Positions 9,030 through 17,882 are shown, counted from the stretch's first letter. The stretch is 64,000 bases of DNA from Streptomyces rishiriensis (GCF_030815485.1 NZ_JAUSWV010000002.1:2852001-2916000), one strand, 5' to 3'. A program made the numbers and translations. Notes: a model not told the origin generated them from the sequence alone.

Positions 9030-9081
9030 GGGCTCGACGGCCGGAGGGCTCGACGGCCGGCCTGGAGGGCTCGACGGCCGA
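9030..9081. repeat. Three copies of a 15-bp intergenic repeat
   Basis: GGGCTCGACGGCCGG occurs at 9030-9044 and 9046-9060, with a one-base variant at 9067-9081, in the gap after the MFS gene. No coding potential is evident. Confidence 0.7.
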
Positions 9082-9151
9082 CCTGGGGGTGGTGGCGGTT
9101 TGAGCGGCAATGACGCTCGTAGCGCTCCCAGCGGTCAGGCACTTTCGGCGA

Positions 9152-9206
9152 TCAGGCGATCTCGACGCTCCTGGCGCTCCCGGCGGTCAGGCGATCTCGA
9201 CGCTCC
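9152..9206. repeat. Direct repeat duplicating the 3' end of the XRE gene
   Basis: TCAGGCGATCTCGACGCTCC occurs at 9152-9171 and again, identical, at 9187-9206. The second copy encodes the last residues and stop of the XRE regulator (SVEIA then TGA); the first copy lies directly downstream and would encode the same tail and stop. Neighbouring bases (GGCGCTCC) are also shared. Confidence 0.85.
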
Positions 9207-10221
9207 CTGCGCTCCCTGCGCTCCCGGCGGTCACGGCGGTCACGGCGGACGGCGTCTGGGCGAACGCGTACAGCTTCTCCAGCCGCTCGCGCGTCACCTC
9301 GTCCGCCGGTGCGTACGTCACCAGGCGCGCCCCGAGTTCCGGGCTCAGCCAGAGGTCGGTGTGGGTGAGGTCGAGGAGGCCGACGTGGGGGTTGCGGAAC
9401 TGTTTGGTCTTGCTGCGGGTCGCGACGACCTCGTAGCGCTCCCAGTTCTCGCGGAACTCGGGGGACTCCGACTGGAGCCGCTTGACCAGCATCTTCCAGG
9501 CGGGCTCGGTGAGATGGCCGGCCATGGAGGCGCGGAGCTTCGCCGCCATGAGCCGCATGCTCTCGTCGAGGTGGACGACCGACTCGCGCCACTGCGGGTG
9601 GGTGTGCACGAGGATCATGCAGTTGCGGTCCTCGGGCGGGATCGCGTCGAGGTCGCAGAGCAGATGGGCGTAGGTGCGGTTGTAGGCCAGGATGTCGTAG
9701 CGGCTGTTCTGGACACAGGCGGGCAACGGGTCGAGCTGGTCGAGCACCTCGCGCACCGCGTCGGTGACGCCGGCGCACGACGAGGCGGGGGTCGGGTCGG
9801 TGGCGGCGGCCAGCTGGAAGAGGTGGGCCCGTTCGCTCGGGTCGAGCAGCAGGGTGCGGGCGAGGGCGTCCAGGACCTGGACCGAGACCTGGATGTCCCT
9901 CGACTGCTCGAGCCAGGTGTACCAGGTGACGCCCACCGCCGAGAGATGCGCGACCTCCTCGCGGCGCAGCCCCGGGGTCCGGCGGCGCGCTCCACGCGGG
10001 AGACCCACCTGCTCGGGTGTGATCCGCTCGCGGCGGCTGCGCAGGAAGGCGGCCAGCTCATGGCGCCGGATCGCGGAGCCACCGGCCCGGCGCGACTCGC
10101 GGGCCTTGTGGACCTCGCGGGCCTCCTCCGCCGCACGGACCTCCTGGTCCTCACGAGTCCCCTCGGCTCGGCGGGTCGCCTGGGCCTCTCGCGCGCGTGT
10201 CTCCTGGGCCATCGTCGTCAT
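9187..10221 (-). CDS. XRE-family regulator with MmyB-like C-terminal domain
   Basis: A 344-residue DNA-binding protein. Residues ~50-115 are the helix-turn-helix: LAAFLRSRRERITPEQVGLP, then RRTPGLRREEVAHLSAVGV and WYTWLEQSRDIQVS, the usual MmyB-type signature. Residues ~130-320 are the MmyB-like ligand-binding (PAS-like) domain. The first ~48 residues are an unusual Arg/Glu/Ala-rich extension, so the true start might be downstream. The tail is a short Ala/Gly/Ser repeat derived from a DNA repeat. It diverges from the MFS exporter at 10323, and operator-like CTGGT/ACCAG half-sites lie between them, so it probably controls that exporter and itself. Confidence 0.85.
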   Translation of the reverse strand: MTTMAQETRAREAQATRRAEGTREDQEVRAAEEAREVHKARESRRAGGSAIRRHELAAFLRSRRERITPEQVGLPRGARRRTPGLRREEVAHLSAVGVTWYTWLEQSRDIQVSVQVLDALARTLLLDPSERAHLFQLAAATDPTPASSCAGVTDAVREVLDQLDPLPACVQNSRYDILAYNRTYAHLLCDLDAIPPEDRNCMILVHTHPQWRESVVHLDESMRLMAAKLRASMAGHLTEPAWKMLVKRLQSESPEFRENWERYEVVATRSKTKQFRNPHVGLLDLTHTDLWLSPELGARLVTYAPADEVTRERLEKLYAFAQTPSAVTAVTAGSAGSAGSVEIA

Positions 10222-10253
10222 GCCTCCAGCGTGCGGCCGCCCGGACCCTGTTG

Positions 10254-10295
10254 CCAGGTACTCCTTCTACCAGGATAAGAAGCATCTGGTACCAG
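10254..10295. promoter_or_regulatory. Operator cluster in the XRE/MFS divergent promoter
   Basis: A perfect palindrome CTGGTACCAG (10286-10295) is preceded by CCAGGTAC (10254-10261) and TACCAGG (10268-10274), giving three related half-site groups in about 42 bases. The region is relatively AT-rich (ATAAGAAGCATC). The same CTGGT...ACCAG symmetry recurs before the second XRE regulator at 41434-41446. Confidence 0.6.
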
Positions 10296-10322
10296 TCTGG
10301 GCGGCGGCGCAGGCTCGGGGGC

Positions 10323-11753
10323 GTGACTGAAACCATCACGACACCGGCCGCCGCACGAACGGTGGCGGCGCCCCGCGCGCTCGGCCCGCTCGGGCTGTTC
10401 ACCGTGCTGCTCGGCGCGGCACTTCCCCTGATCGACTTCTTCATCGTCAACGTCGCCCTGCCCTCGATGGGCCGGGATCTCGCCGCGAGCGAGTCCGTCC
10501 TCGAACTCGTCGTCGCCGGGTACGGGCTCGCGTACGCCGTACTGCTCGTGCTGGGCGGCCGGCTCGGTGACCTGTTCGGCCGGCGCCGGCTCTTCCTGGG
10601 CGGCATGGCCGCCTTCGGCCTGACCTCGCTGGCCTGCGGGCTCGCGCCGGACGCGTGGTCGCTGGTCGCGGCGCGGGTCGCCCAGGGCGCGTCGGCCGCC
10701 GCGATGGTTCCCCAGGTGCTCGCCACCATCCAGTCGTCCACCGAGGGGCCGCGGCGCGCCAAGGCGATGAGCCTGTACGGCGCGACCGCCGGGCTGTCCA
10801 TGGTCGCGGGCCAGATCCTGGGCGGCGTACTGGTCGCCGCGGACCTCGCCGGCAGCGGCTGGCGGTCGGTGTTCCTCGTCAACGTCCCCGTCGTGGTCGT
10901 CGGGCTCGTCCTCGCCGTCCGTACGGTCCCGGAGACGCGCTCGCAGCACCCCGAGCCCGCGGACGGCCCCGGCACCGTGCTCCTCGGCGCCGCCCTGCTG
11001 ACGCTGCTCGTCCCGCTCACCGAGGGCCGGGCAGCGGGCTGGCCGCTGTGGACGTGGCTGTCGCTTGCGGCGTTCCCGCTGCTGACGGGCGCGTTCCTCG
11101 CGGTGGAGCGGCGGGCCGACCGGCGGGGCCGTACCCCGCTGGTGCCGCCGAGCCTGTTCGCGCTCACCTCGCTGCGGCGCGGCCTCACGATCATGGTGCC
11201 GTTCGCGATCGGCTTCAGCGGGTTCATGTTCGTCATCGCCGTGGCGCTCCAGAGCGGGGCGGGCCTCGGTCCGGTGCCGGCCGGTCTGGCGCTCGCGCCG
11301 ATGGCCCTGGCGTTCTTCCTCGTCTCGCTGGCCGGGCCACGGCTGGTGACGCGGTTCGGCGCCCGGGTGGTCACGGCGGGCTCGGTGATCCAGGGCGTGG
11401 GTGTCGTCCTGATCCTGCTGGCGGTGCGCGCCGACTGGCCGGACGTGGGTTTCGTCGCGCTGCTGCCGGGCGCGGCGGTCGCCGGCGCGGGACAGGCGCT
11501 CCAACTGCCCGTCGTCATGCGGATCGTGATGTCCGAGGTGCCGCCGGCCCGCGCCGGCGTCGGCAGCGGGGTGATGGTGACCACCCAACAGGCCTCGCTG
11601 GCGCTGGGTGTGGCCACCCTCGGGACCCTGTTCCTCTCCCTGGTCCCGGGGATGGGCATGCGGGACGCCCTGATCACCACGCTGGCCGTGCAGTTGGGCG
11701 GGGTCGTCGTGACGGGGCTGCTGAGCCTGCGGCTGCCGCGCAGGGTGGGCTGA
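10323..11753 (+). CDS. MFS exporter, DHA2 family
   Basis: A 476-residue membrane transporter. PLIDFFIVNVALPSMGRDL (TM1), GGRLGDLFGRRRLFLGG (motif A), RVAQGASAAAMVPQVLATIQ (TM4) and GQILGGVLVAADLAGSGWRS with FLVNVPVVVVGL place it with DHA2 14-TM exporters. GTG at 10323 follows a GGGGG ribosome-binding sequence. Its divergence from an MmyB-type XRE regulator and the shared operator region suggest substrate-induced efflux. The substrate is unknown. Confidence 0.9.
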   Translation: MTETITTPAAARTVAAPRALGPLGLFTVLLGAALPLIDFFIVNVALPSMGRDLAASESVLELVVAGYGLAYAVLLVLGGRLGDLFGRRRLFLGGMAAFGLTSLACGLAPDAWSLVAARVAQGASAAAMVPQVLATIQSSTEGPRRAKAMSLYGATAGLSMVAGQILGGVLVAADLAGSGWRSVFLVNVPVVVVGLVLAVRTVPETRSQHPEPADGPGTVLLGAALLTLLVPLTEGRAAGWPLWTWLSLAAFPLLTGAFLAVERRADRRGRTPLVPPSLFALTSLRRGLTIMVPFAIGFSGFMFVIAVALQSGAGLGPVPAGLALAPMALAFFLVSLAGPRLVTRFGARVVTAGSVIQGVGVVLILLAVRADWPDVGFVALLPGAAVAGAGQALQLPVVMRIVMSEVPPARAGVGSGVMVTTQQASLALGVATLGTLFLSLVPGMGMRDALITTLAVQLGGVVVTGLLSLRLPRRVG

Positions 11754-11901
11754 CTCCGGCCTCCCGCTCGGCCCCGACCTCCCGACCGGCCCGGCCGCCG
11801 CACCGGGCCCGGGAACGGCTCGGTCAACTCCACCGGGCAGAGTCCCCGTTGATGTTGTTCTTGCTGCACACTCCTTGCTGGCCGAGATTTCGGGAGGCGT
11901 G

Positions 11902-12120
11902 GTGCTGGAGATCAACACGAGCAAGGTGAGCCGCTGGGACCAGCACGGGCGGGAGCATGTCGTCAGGGTGCGGCGCGCGGGTGTGCAGCGCACGATCAGA
12001 TGTGACACCTGCGGCTGGCGCAAGGGGGCGCAGTTCCTGCCCTGGCTGAAGGCCGAGGAACACCTCGCCGAGGCGCACCAGGCGACGGTGGATCCCGCGG
12101 AGGGCCGCGAGCCGCGATGA
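11902..12120 (+). CDS. Small putative zinc-finger protein of unknown function
   Basis: About 72 residues, basic and cytoplasmic. CDTC...H....H forms a C-x2-C-x16-H-x4-H array (CDTCGWRKGAQFLPW, then LKAEEHLAEAH) consistent with one zinc-binding site. The N-terminal half (LEINTSKVSRWDQHGREHVV, then RVRRAGVQRTIR) is a short beta-rich stretch. Two adjacent GTG codons (11899, 11902) follow GGGAGG; 11902 gives the better spacing. In-frame starts farther upstream (11875) are possible. It sits between an exporter and a beta-lactamase-fold hydrolase with no obvious partner. I do not recognise a named family. Confidence 0.6.
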   Translation: MLEINTSKVSRWDQHGREHVVRVRRAGVQRTIRCDTCGWRKGAQFLPWLKAEEHLAEAHQATVDPAEGREPR

Positions 12121-12181
12121 CTTCCGGTCGTCGCGGGGGTCTCAAGGAGGACGAGAGGCAATCGCACCGGAAGGCCGGCCC

Positions 12182-13327
12182 ATGAGCGCTCTGCACGACA
12201 CCCTGCGACGGTACGTCGACGACGGCACCGTGCCGGGAGCGGTGGGCCTCGTGGCCCGCGGTGACGCGGTGGAGGTGGTGACCGTCGGTTCGCAGGACGC
12301 CGAGGGCACCGCCCCGATGGACCGGGGATCTCTCTTCCGGATCGCCTCGATCACCAAGCCGGTCACGGCGGCGGCCCTGCTGATGCTGGTGGACGAGGGG
12401 CTCCTGGCCCTTGACTCGCCGGTGGCCGAGTGGCTCCCCGAGCTGGCGGACCCGGTCGTGGTCCGCACGCCGTCCGCGCCCGTCGACGACGTGGTCCCGG
12501 CGGCCCGCCCGATCACGGTCGAGGACCTGCTGAGTTCCCGCCCCGGCTGGGGCTTCCCGTCGGACTTCACGCTCCCTGCGGTGCAGGCCCTGTTCGGCGT
12601 GCAGAAGGACGGCCGGGCCCCGCAGGCCTACCCGGACCCGGACACCTGGCTGGCGGACCTGGCCCGCGTCCCCCTGCTGTACCAGCCGGGAGAGGCCTGG
12701 CTGTACGGCACGGCCTCCGACCTCCAGGGCATCCTGATCGCGCGGGTGTCCGGCCGTCCGCTCCCCGAGTTCCTCGCGGAACGGGTCTTCGAGCCGCTGG
12801 GCATGAAGGACACGGCGTTCGAGGTCCCGAAGGAGAAGCGGGACCGCTTCACCACCGCCTACCGTCCCGACGGCGCGGGCGCGCCGGAGGTGGCGGACAC
12901 CCCGGACGGCCAGTGGAGCCGTGTCCCCGCCTTCCCGTCGGGCGGCGGCGGGCTGGTGTCCACGGCGGACGACTGGCTGGCCTTCGCCCGCCTGCTCCTG
13001 AACGGCGGCGAAGCGGGCGGCCGCAGTCTCCTCTCCCCGGCCTCGGTGAGCCGCATGACGAGCAACCATCTGACGGCGCCGCAGAGGGAGTTGGCGTCGC
13101 TGTTCCTGGAGGGCCAGGGCTGGGGCCACGGCGGCGGGGTCGACGTCTCCCCCATCGACCCCTGGAACGTCCCCGGCCGCTACGGCTGGGTCGGCGGTAC
13201 GGGCACGACGGCCCACATCGTCCCGCAGACGGGCACGGTCACGATCCTCCTCACCCAGATGGCGATGGAGAACCCGACGCCCACACCGCTGATGCGGGAC
13301 TTCTGGCGGTGTACGGCGGGGCGCTGA
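12182..13327 (+). CDS. Serine hydrolase of the class C beta-lactamase / esterase fold
   Basis: A 381-residue protein. The nucleophile motif SxxK is SITK in SLFRIASITKPVTAAALLML. The second motif lies around LYGTASDLQG (Y-x-S type) and the third near HGGGVDVSP and GWVGGTGTTAHI. There is no signal peptide, so it is probably a cytoplasmic esterase or D-aminopeptidase-like enzyme, not a secreted beta-lactamase. ATG at 12182 follows GGAAGG about seven bases upstream. It converges on the TetR gene with almost no gap. Substrate unknown. Confidence 0.85.
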   Translation: MSALHDTLRRYVDDGTVPGAVGLVARGDAVEVVTVGSQDAEGTAPMDRGSLFRIASITKPVTAAALLMLVDEGLLALDSPVAEWLPELADPVVVRTPSAPVDDVVPAARPITVEDLLSSRPGWGFPSDFTLPAVQALFGVQKDGRAPQAYPDPDTWLADLARVPLLYQPGEAWLYGTASDLQGILIARVSGRPLPEFLAERVFEPLGMKDTAFEVPKEKRDRFTTAYRPDGAGAPEVADTPDGQWSRVPAFPSGGGGLVSTADDWLAFARLLLNGGEAGGRSLLSPASVSRMTSNHLTAPQRELASLFLEGQGWGHGGGVDVSPIDPWNVPGRYGWVGGTGTTAHIVPQTGTVTILLTQMAMENPTPTPLMRDFWRCTAGR

Positions 13328-13331
13328 CGTC

Positions 13332-13931
13332 CTACGCCGCCGGAGCCCGCAGCCCCGCCAGCAGCAGATCCACCAGCGCCGTGAAGTCCTCCTGGGCTCC
13401 CGGTCGCTCCCAGACCCGGTGGTAGCCGGGGTCGTGGAAGCGGCCGGTGGCGTGGAAGACGGCGACGGCGGAAGTCCTCGGGTCGGGGACCGTGAAGTCG
13501 CCGGACGCCACTCCCGCCTCGATGATCCGGGTCAGCTGGCCGGTCAGGTCGGCGATGTGCTCGAAGGCGACGTCGCCGGCCTCCGCGGTCAGCACCATGT
13601 AGGTGGCGAACAGCTCGGGGTCGTCGCCCGCCTTGCGGCGCTTGGCCTCGAAGAGCGCCGCGAGCCAGTCGCGCAGCCGGGTTTCCGGGGCGCGGCTCTC
13701 GTCGGCGGTGATCGCGGTGAGGGTCACGAACATCCGGTCCAGCCACCGCTTCGTGACCGCCTCGCGCAGCGCGGCCTTCGTCCGGAAGTGCCGGTAGACG
13801 CTGCCGTGGCTCACCCCGAGCGCGCGGGCCACGTCGACCACCGTCGCCTTGGCCGGGCCGTGGCGGCGCAGCACCTCCTCGGTCGCCTCGAGGATGCGCT
13901 CGGCGGTCAGGATCTCGGTGGTCGGTGACAT
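13332..13931 (-). CDS. TetR-family transcriptional regulator
   Basis: A 199-residue repressor-type protein. Residues ~10-58 form the HTH: ERILEATEEVLRRHGPAKAT, then VVDVARALGVSHGSVYRHFR and TKAALREAV. The C-terminal helical domain (including FATYMVLTAEAGDVAFEHIA) would bind a ligand and dimerise. It lies 25 bases after the aldo/keto reductase gene on the same strand, so it is probably the second gene of a self-regulated operon acting at the inverted repeat near 14989-15014. Confidence 0.9.
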   Translation of the reverse strand: MSPTTEILTAERILEATEEVLRRHGPAKATVVDVARALGVSHGSVYRHFRTKAALREAVTKRWLDRMFVTLTAITADESRAPETRLRDWLAALFEAKRRKAGDDPELFATYMVLTAEAGDVAFEHIADLTGQLTRIIEAGVASGDFTVPDPRTSAVAVFHATGRFHDPGYHRVWERPGAQEDFTALVDLLLAGLRAPAA

Positions 13932-13956
13932 GCTCAGACCGTACCCGGAGGGCGGG

Positions 13957-14967
13957 TCAGCGCTCGCTGTCGAGGTGGGCCATCGCGGCGGCCGCGTAGC
14001 GGTCACCGGCGGCCGCGTCGGCCGGGACGGCGTCCTCGATCGCGGCGAGGTCGGCGGCCTCCAGGACGACGTCCAGCGCGCCCAGCGACTCCGCAAGCCG
14101 CTCCCTGGTCCGCGCGCCGACCAGCGGCACGATGTCCTCGCCCTGGGCCAGCACCCAGGCGATCGCGATCTGCGCGACGGAGACGCCCTTCTGCTCGGCG
14201 ATCTTCCGCAGGGCCTCCACCAGGTTCAGGTTGTGCTGGAGGTTGTCGCCCTGGAAGCGGGGGGAGTAGGCCCGGAAGTCGTTCGCGGCGAGCTTGCGGT
14301 CGGCGGTGAAGTGCCCGGAGATCAGCCCGCGCGACAGCACGCCGTAGGCCGTGATGGAGATCCCCAGCTCCCGGGTGACCGGCAGGATCGACCGCTCGAT
14401 GCCACGGGAGATCAGCGCGTACTCGATCTGGAGGTCGGCGATCGGCGCGGTGGCGGCGGCCCTGCGGATCGTCTCGGCGCCGACCTCACTGAGGCCGATG
14501 TGCCGGACGTACCCCTTCTCGACCAGCTCGGCGATCGCGCCGACCGTCTCCTCGATCGGCACGTCGGGGTCGAGCCGGGCGATGCGGTAGACGTCGATGT
14601 GGTCGACGCCCAGACGCTGGAGGGAGTAGGCGGCGAAGTTCTTCACGGCCGCCGGGCGTCCGTCGTATCCGCTCCAGCCGCCGTCCGGGTCGCGCAGGGC
14701 GCCGAACTTCACGCTCACCTGGGCCTGTTCGCGGCGGGCGGCGGGAGCGGTGCGCAGCGCTTCGCCGATCAGCAGCTCGTTGTGCCCCATGCCGTAGAAG
14801 TCGCCGGTGTCCAGCAGTGTCACGCCGGCCTCGAGGGCCGCGTGGATCGTCGCGATTCCCTCCGCCCCGTCGGCGTCGCCGTACAGCGCGGACATGCCCA
14901 TGCAGCCGAGGCCGAGGGCGGAGACCTGGGGACCGGTGGTGCCGAGGGAACGGGTTCGCATCGTCAT
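13957..14967 (-). CDS. Aldo/keto reductase
   Basis: A 336-residue NADPH-dependent oxidoreductase with TIM-barrel motifs of the YajO/YakC-like group: GLGCMGMSALYG, LLDTGDFYGMGHNELLIGEAL with the catalytic Asp and Tyr, VSVKFG (catalytic Lys position), GVDHIDVYRI, RHIGLSEV and ITAYGVLSRGLI near the cofactor site. ATG at 14967 (or 14961) opens it. It heads a two-gene operon with the TetR gene, so expression is probably induced by a substrate-like ligand. Confidence 0.9.
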   Translation of the reverse strand: MTMRTRSLGTTGPQVSALGLGCMGMSALYGDADGAEGIATIHAALEAGVTLLDTGDFYGMGHNELLIGEALRTAPAARREQAQVSVKFGALRDPDGGWSGYDGRPAAVKNFAAYSLQRLGVDHIDVYRIARLDPDVPIEETVGAIAELVEKGYVRHIGLSEVGAETIRRAAATAPIADLQIEYALISRGIERSILPVTRELGISITAYGVLSRGLISGHFTADRKLAANDFRAYSPRFQGDNLQHNLNLVEALRKIAEQKGVSVAQIAIAWVLAQGEDIVPLVGARTRERLAESLGALDVVLEAADLAAIEDAVPADAAAGDRYAAAAMAHLDSER

Positions 14968-14978
14968 GCGTATCAGCT

Positions 14979-15014
14979 TGTCATGACAGCTGACAGATTT
15001 CAATATCTGTCAGC
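14979..15014. promoter_or_regulatory. TetR-type operator before the aldo/keto reductase
   Basis: A perfect 10-bp inverted repeat GCTGACAGAT (14989-14998) / ATCTGTCAGC (15005-15014) with a 6-base spacer sits 22 bases upstream of the reductase start. A separate 10-bp palindrome TGTCATGACA (14979-14988) abuts it. The size and placement fit autoregulation by the downstream TetR protein. Confidence 0.75.
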
Positions 15015-15150
15015 TGATATCTGCCGGCCGAGATCCGTCCGGTCGACGGACCGGGCGCCCGGAGGACAATGAGAGATGTCGGTGCGCAGTCACCTCGGCG
15101 GCGCCTGCCCGCCGGCCCAGCGGCCTTCCGCGCCGCCCTGGAGGACTGCC

Positions 15151-16257
15151 ATGAGCATGCGCATCGCCACGTTCAACATGGAGAACCTCTTCCGCCGCCC
15201 CACGGCCTTCCGTCTCGCGGACCCCGTGAAGCGCAAGAGGATCCTCGACGACTTCGCCGAGCTGGTCTCCCTTCTCGACAAGAAGGAGTACACGGACGAC
15301 GACAAGACGAAGATCGCCGCGATCATCAAGCGGCACCGGGCCTACGAGATCGACCCCGAGAACCCGCCGCCGATCTTCATCAACCAGGCCCGTCCGGGCA
15401 AGGACTCCGGGCTGTTCAAGCCGCCCGAGTCGGGAGAAAACGTCACCATCACCGCCACGGGCCGTTCCGCGTGGGTCGGTTGGGCGGAACTGGGGGAGGA
15501 CGACTTCGAGATGGACACGGTGACGAACACCGGCCGGGTGGTCTCGGAGGTCGACGCCGACATCCTGCTCACCGTGGAGGTCGAGGACCGGCTCACCCTG
15601 GAGCGCTTCAACACGCAGGTGCTGGCCGGGGCGCTCGGCAGACGGCCCTACCCCTACGCCATGCTGATCGACGGCAACGACCCCCGCGGCATCGACATCG
15701 GGATCCTGAGCCGGCACCCGATCACATCCGTCCGGTCCCACGTCTTCGACACCGGTACGGACCGTCCCGACCTGCGCCTCTTCAGCCGCGACTGCCCCGA
15801 GTTCGAGATCGAGGCGGACGGCACGCCCCTGGTCGTCCTCGGCAACCATCTCAAGAGCAAGTACCAGGACAACCCGAAGCTGCGGCTCGCACAGGCGAAG
15901 CGCGTCGCGGAGGTCTACCGGGCCGCGCTGGAGCGCACCCCGCACGTCGTCGTGGCCGGAGACCTCAACGACGACCCGGACAGCGATGCCATCGCGGTGC
16001 TACGGGACACCGGGCTGCGGGACGTGATGAACCACCGCTCCTATCACGGCATGCCCGGTACCCACGGGAAGTGCAAGTCCGAACGGGACAAGCTCGATTA
16101 CCTCATGCTCCCGCCGGCACTGTGGCAGGAAGTGCAGCACGTCGGCCTGGAGACCCGCGGAATCTCCGAGGAAGGCATCAAGTCCTTCGACGAGGTGACG
16201 TCGAAGGCCAACTCGGCGTCGGACCACGCGGCGCTCTACACGGACGTCGACCTGTAG
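15151..16257 (+). CDS. Endonuclease/exonuclease/phosphatase (EEP) family protein
   Basis: A 368-residue metal-dependent hydrolase of the DNase I / exonuclease III fold. RIATFNMENLF supplies the first Asn, VDADILLTVEVED the metal-binding Glu, GIDIGILSRHPI and VVLGNHLKSK the His/Asn pair, HVVVAGDLNDDPDSDA the D-x-N motif and SASDHAALY the final catalytic Asp-His. ATG at 15151 is set by GGAGG seven bases upstream. No signal peptide is present. The substrate (nucleic acid, phosphoinositide-like or other phosphoester) cannot be read from the sequence. Confidence 0.85.
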   Translation: MSMRIATFNMENLFRRPTAFRLADPVKRKRILDDFAELVSLLDKKEYTDDDKTKIAAIIKRHRAYEIDPENPPPIFINQARPGKDSGLFKPPESGENVTITATGRSAWVGWAELGEDDFEMDTVTNTGRVVSEVDADILLTVEVEDRLTLERFNTQVLAGALGRRPYPYAMLIDGNDPRGIDIGILSRHPITSVRSHVFDTGTDRPDLRLFSRDCPEFEIEADGTPLVVLGNHLKSKYQDNPKLRLAQAKRVAEVYRAALERTPHVVVAGDLNDDPDSDAIAVLRDTGLRDVMNHRSYHGMPGTHGKCKSERDKLDYLMLPPALWQEVQHVGLETRGISEEGIKSFDEVTSKANSASDHAALYTDVDL

Positions 16258-16290
16258 GCCCCGGCGAAGCAGGCCCGGCCTCCGGCCCGA

Positions 16291-16403
16291 CCGAGGACAC
16301 CTCCAAGCGCGGGTACAACCACCTGGAGCGGTTCGCGTCGGTCACCGCGGGGGACCTCGACCGGCTGCGCGACGACGCCCTGAAGACCGTGGGCGTGGCC
16401 TGA
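16291..16403 (+). pseudogene. Orphan coding-like fragment after the EEP gene
   Basis: The frame starting around 16291 reads GPTEDTSKRGYNHLERF, then ASVTAGDLDRLRDDALKTVG and a TGA stop. Every codon has G or C at the third position while A and T fall in positions 1 and 2, the usual signature of genuine Streptomyces coding sequence. There is no start or room for a full gene, so it looks like the 3' remnant of a lost gene. The parent family was not identified. Confidence 0.4.
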
Positions 16404-16437
16404 CCCGCACACGCTCCGACCGGCGCGCACAGCACAA

Positions 16438-16474
16438 GGCCGGCCCCGACGGGGAGTACCCGTCGGGGCCGGCC
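16438..16474. terminator. Strong hairpin terminator downstream of glyS
   Basis: Arms GGCCGGCCCCGACGGG (16438-16453) and CCCGTCGGGGCCGGCC (16459-16474) pair perfectly over 16 bp around a 5-base loop. It serves glyS on the minus strand and the EEP side on the plus strand. Confidence 0.85.
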
Positions 16475-16499
16475 CCGGTCTGTCCGGTGCCGCGGGCGG

Positions 16500-17882
16500 C
16501 TACGCGCCGATCAGGCGGCCGGCGAGGTAGCTCTCGATCTGGTCGAGGGACACCCGCTCCTGCTTCATCGAGTCACGCTCACGGACGGTGACCGCGTTGT
16601 CGTCGAGGGTGTCGAAGTCGACGGTCACGCAGTACGGCGTGCCGATCTCGTCCTGACGGCGGTAACGGCGGCCGATCGCGCCGGCGTCGTCGAACTCGAT
16701 GTTCCAGTTCTGACGCAGCGCGGCGGCGAGGCCCTTGGCCTTGGGCGACAGCTCAGGGTTGCGGGACAGCGGCAGGACCGCGACCTTCACCGGGGCGAGG
16801 CGGTGGTCGAGGCGGAGAACGGTCCGCTTCTCCAGCTTGCCCTTGGCGTTGGGCGCCTCGTCCTCGATGTAGGCGTCGAGCAGGAACGCCAGCATCGCGC
16901 GGCCGACACCGGCCGCGGGCTCGATGACGTACGGCGTCCAGCGCTCGCCGGCCTCCTGGTCGAAGTAGAAGAGGTCCTGACCGGAGGCCTTGGAGTGGGC
17001 CGTGAGGTCATAGTCGGTGCGGTTGGCGACACCCTCCAGCTCGCCCCACTCGTTGCCGCCGAACTGGAAGCGGTACTCGATGTCGGCGGTGCGCTTGGAG
17101 TAGTGGGAGAGCTTCTCCTTCGGGTGGTCGTACCACCGCATGTTCTCCTCGCGCAGGCCCAGGCCGGTGTACCAGTTCCAGCGCTGCTCCATCCAGTACT
17201 CCTGCCACGTCTCGTCCTCGCCCGGCTTGACGAAGAACTCCATCTCCATCTGCTCGAACTCGCGGGTGCGGAAGATGAAGTTGCCGGGCGTGATCTCGTT
17301 GCGGAAGGACTTGCCCATCTGGGCGATGCCGAACGGGGGCTTCTTGCGCGAAGTGGTCTGCACCTGGGCGAAGTTGGTGAAGATGCCCTGGGCGGTCTCG
17401 GGGCGCAGGTAGGCGATGGAGCCGGTGTCCTGCGTGGGGCCGAGGTGGGTGGAGAGCAGACCCGAGAACTGCTTGGGCTCGGTGAACTGGCCCTTGTTCC
17501 CGCAGTTGGGGCAGTTCACGTCCGCCAGGCCGTTCTCCGGCAGGCGGTTGTGCTTGGCCTCGTACGCCTCTTCCAGGTGGTCCGCGCGGAACCGCTTGTG
17601 GCAGGAGGTGCATTCGGTCAGCGGGTCGGAGAAAGTGGCGACGTGGCCGGAGGCCACCCAGACCTCGGGGGCCAGGATGACGGACGAGTCGATACCGACC
17701 ACGTCCTCGCGCGACGTCACCATGTAGCGCCACCACTGGCGCTTCAGGTTCTCCTTGAGCTCGACACCCAGCGGTCCGTAGTCCCAGGCGGCCTTCTGGC
17801 CGCCGTAGATCTCACTGCACGGGAATACGAAGCCACGGCGCTTGCTCAGGCTGACGATGGTGTCGATCTTGTCGGCGGCCAC
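16500..17882 (-). CDS. glyS: Glycyl-tRNA synthetase (class II, alpha2 type)
   Basis: A 460-residue enzyme that charges tRNA-Gly. [24 protein letters not shown] starts the eukaryote-like alpha2 form; a zinc-finger-like pair CTSC and CPNC flanks residues ~90-135; [12 protein letters not shown] and [21 protein letters not shown] are motif 2 regions; [18 protein letters not shown] is motif 3; the C-terminal anticodon-binding domain includes [10 protein letters not shown]. The GTG at 17882 ([12 protein letters not shown]) gives the usual family length. It diverges from znuA and ends at a strong terminator. Confidence 0.96.
   Translation of the reverse strand: MAADKIDTIVSLSKRRGFVFPCSEIYGGQKAAWDYGPLGVELKENLKRQWWRYMVTSREDVVGIDSSVILAPEVWVASGHVATFSDPLTECTSCHKRFRADHLEEAYEAKHNRLPENGLADVNCPNCGNKGQFTEPKQFSGLLSTHLGPTQDTGSIAYLRPETAQGIFTNFAQVQTTSRKKPPFGIAQMGKSFRNEITPGNFIFRTREFEQMEMEFFVKPGEDETWQEYWMEQRWNWYTGLGLREENMRWYDHPKEKLSHYSKRTADIEYRFQFGGNEWGELEGVANRTDYDLTAHSKASGQDLFYFDQEAGERWTPYVIEPAAGVGRAMLAFLLDAYIEDEAPNAKGKLEKRTVLRLDHRLAPVKVAVLPLSRNPELSPKAKGLAAALRQNWNIEFDDAGAIGRRYRRQDEIGTPYCVTVDFDTLDDNAVTVRERDSMKQERVSLDQIESYLAGRLIGA

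Noticed and set aside
7528..10278. A 916-codon plus-strand frame over the MFS gene and the XRE gene
   Set aside because: It is out of frame with the transporter and antisense to the XRE regulator; its sequence is Arg/Gly-rich with no family motif.
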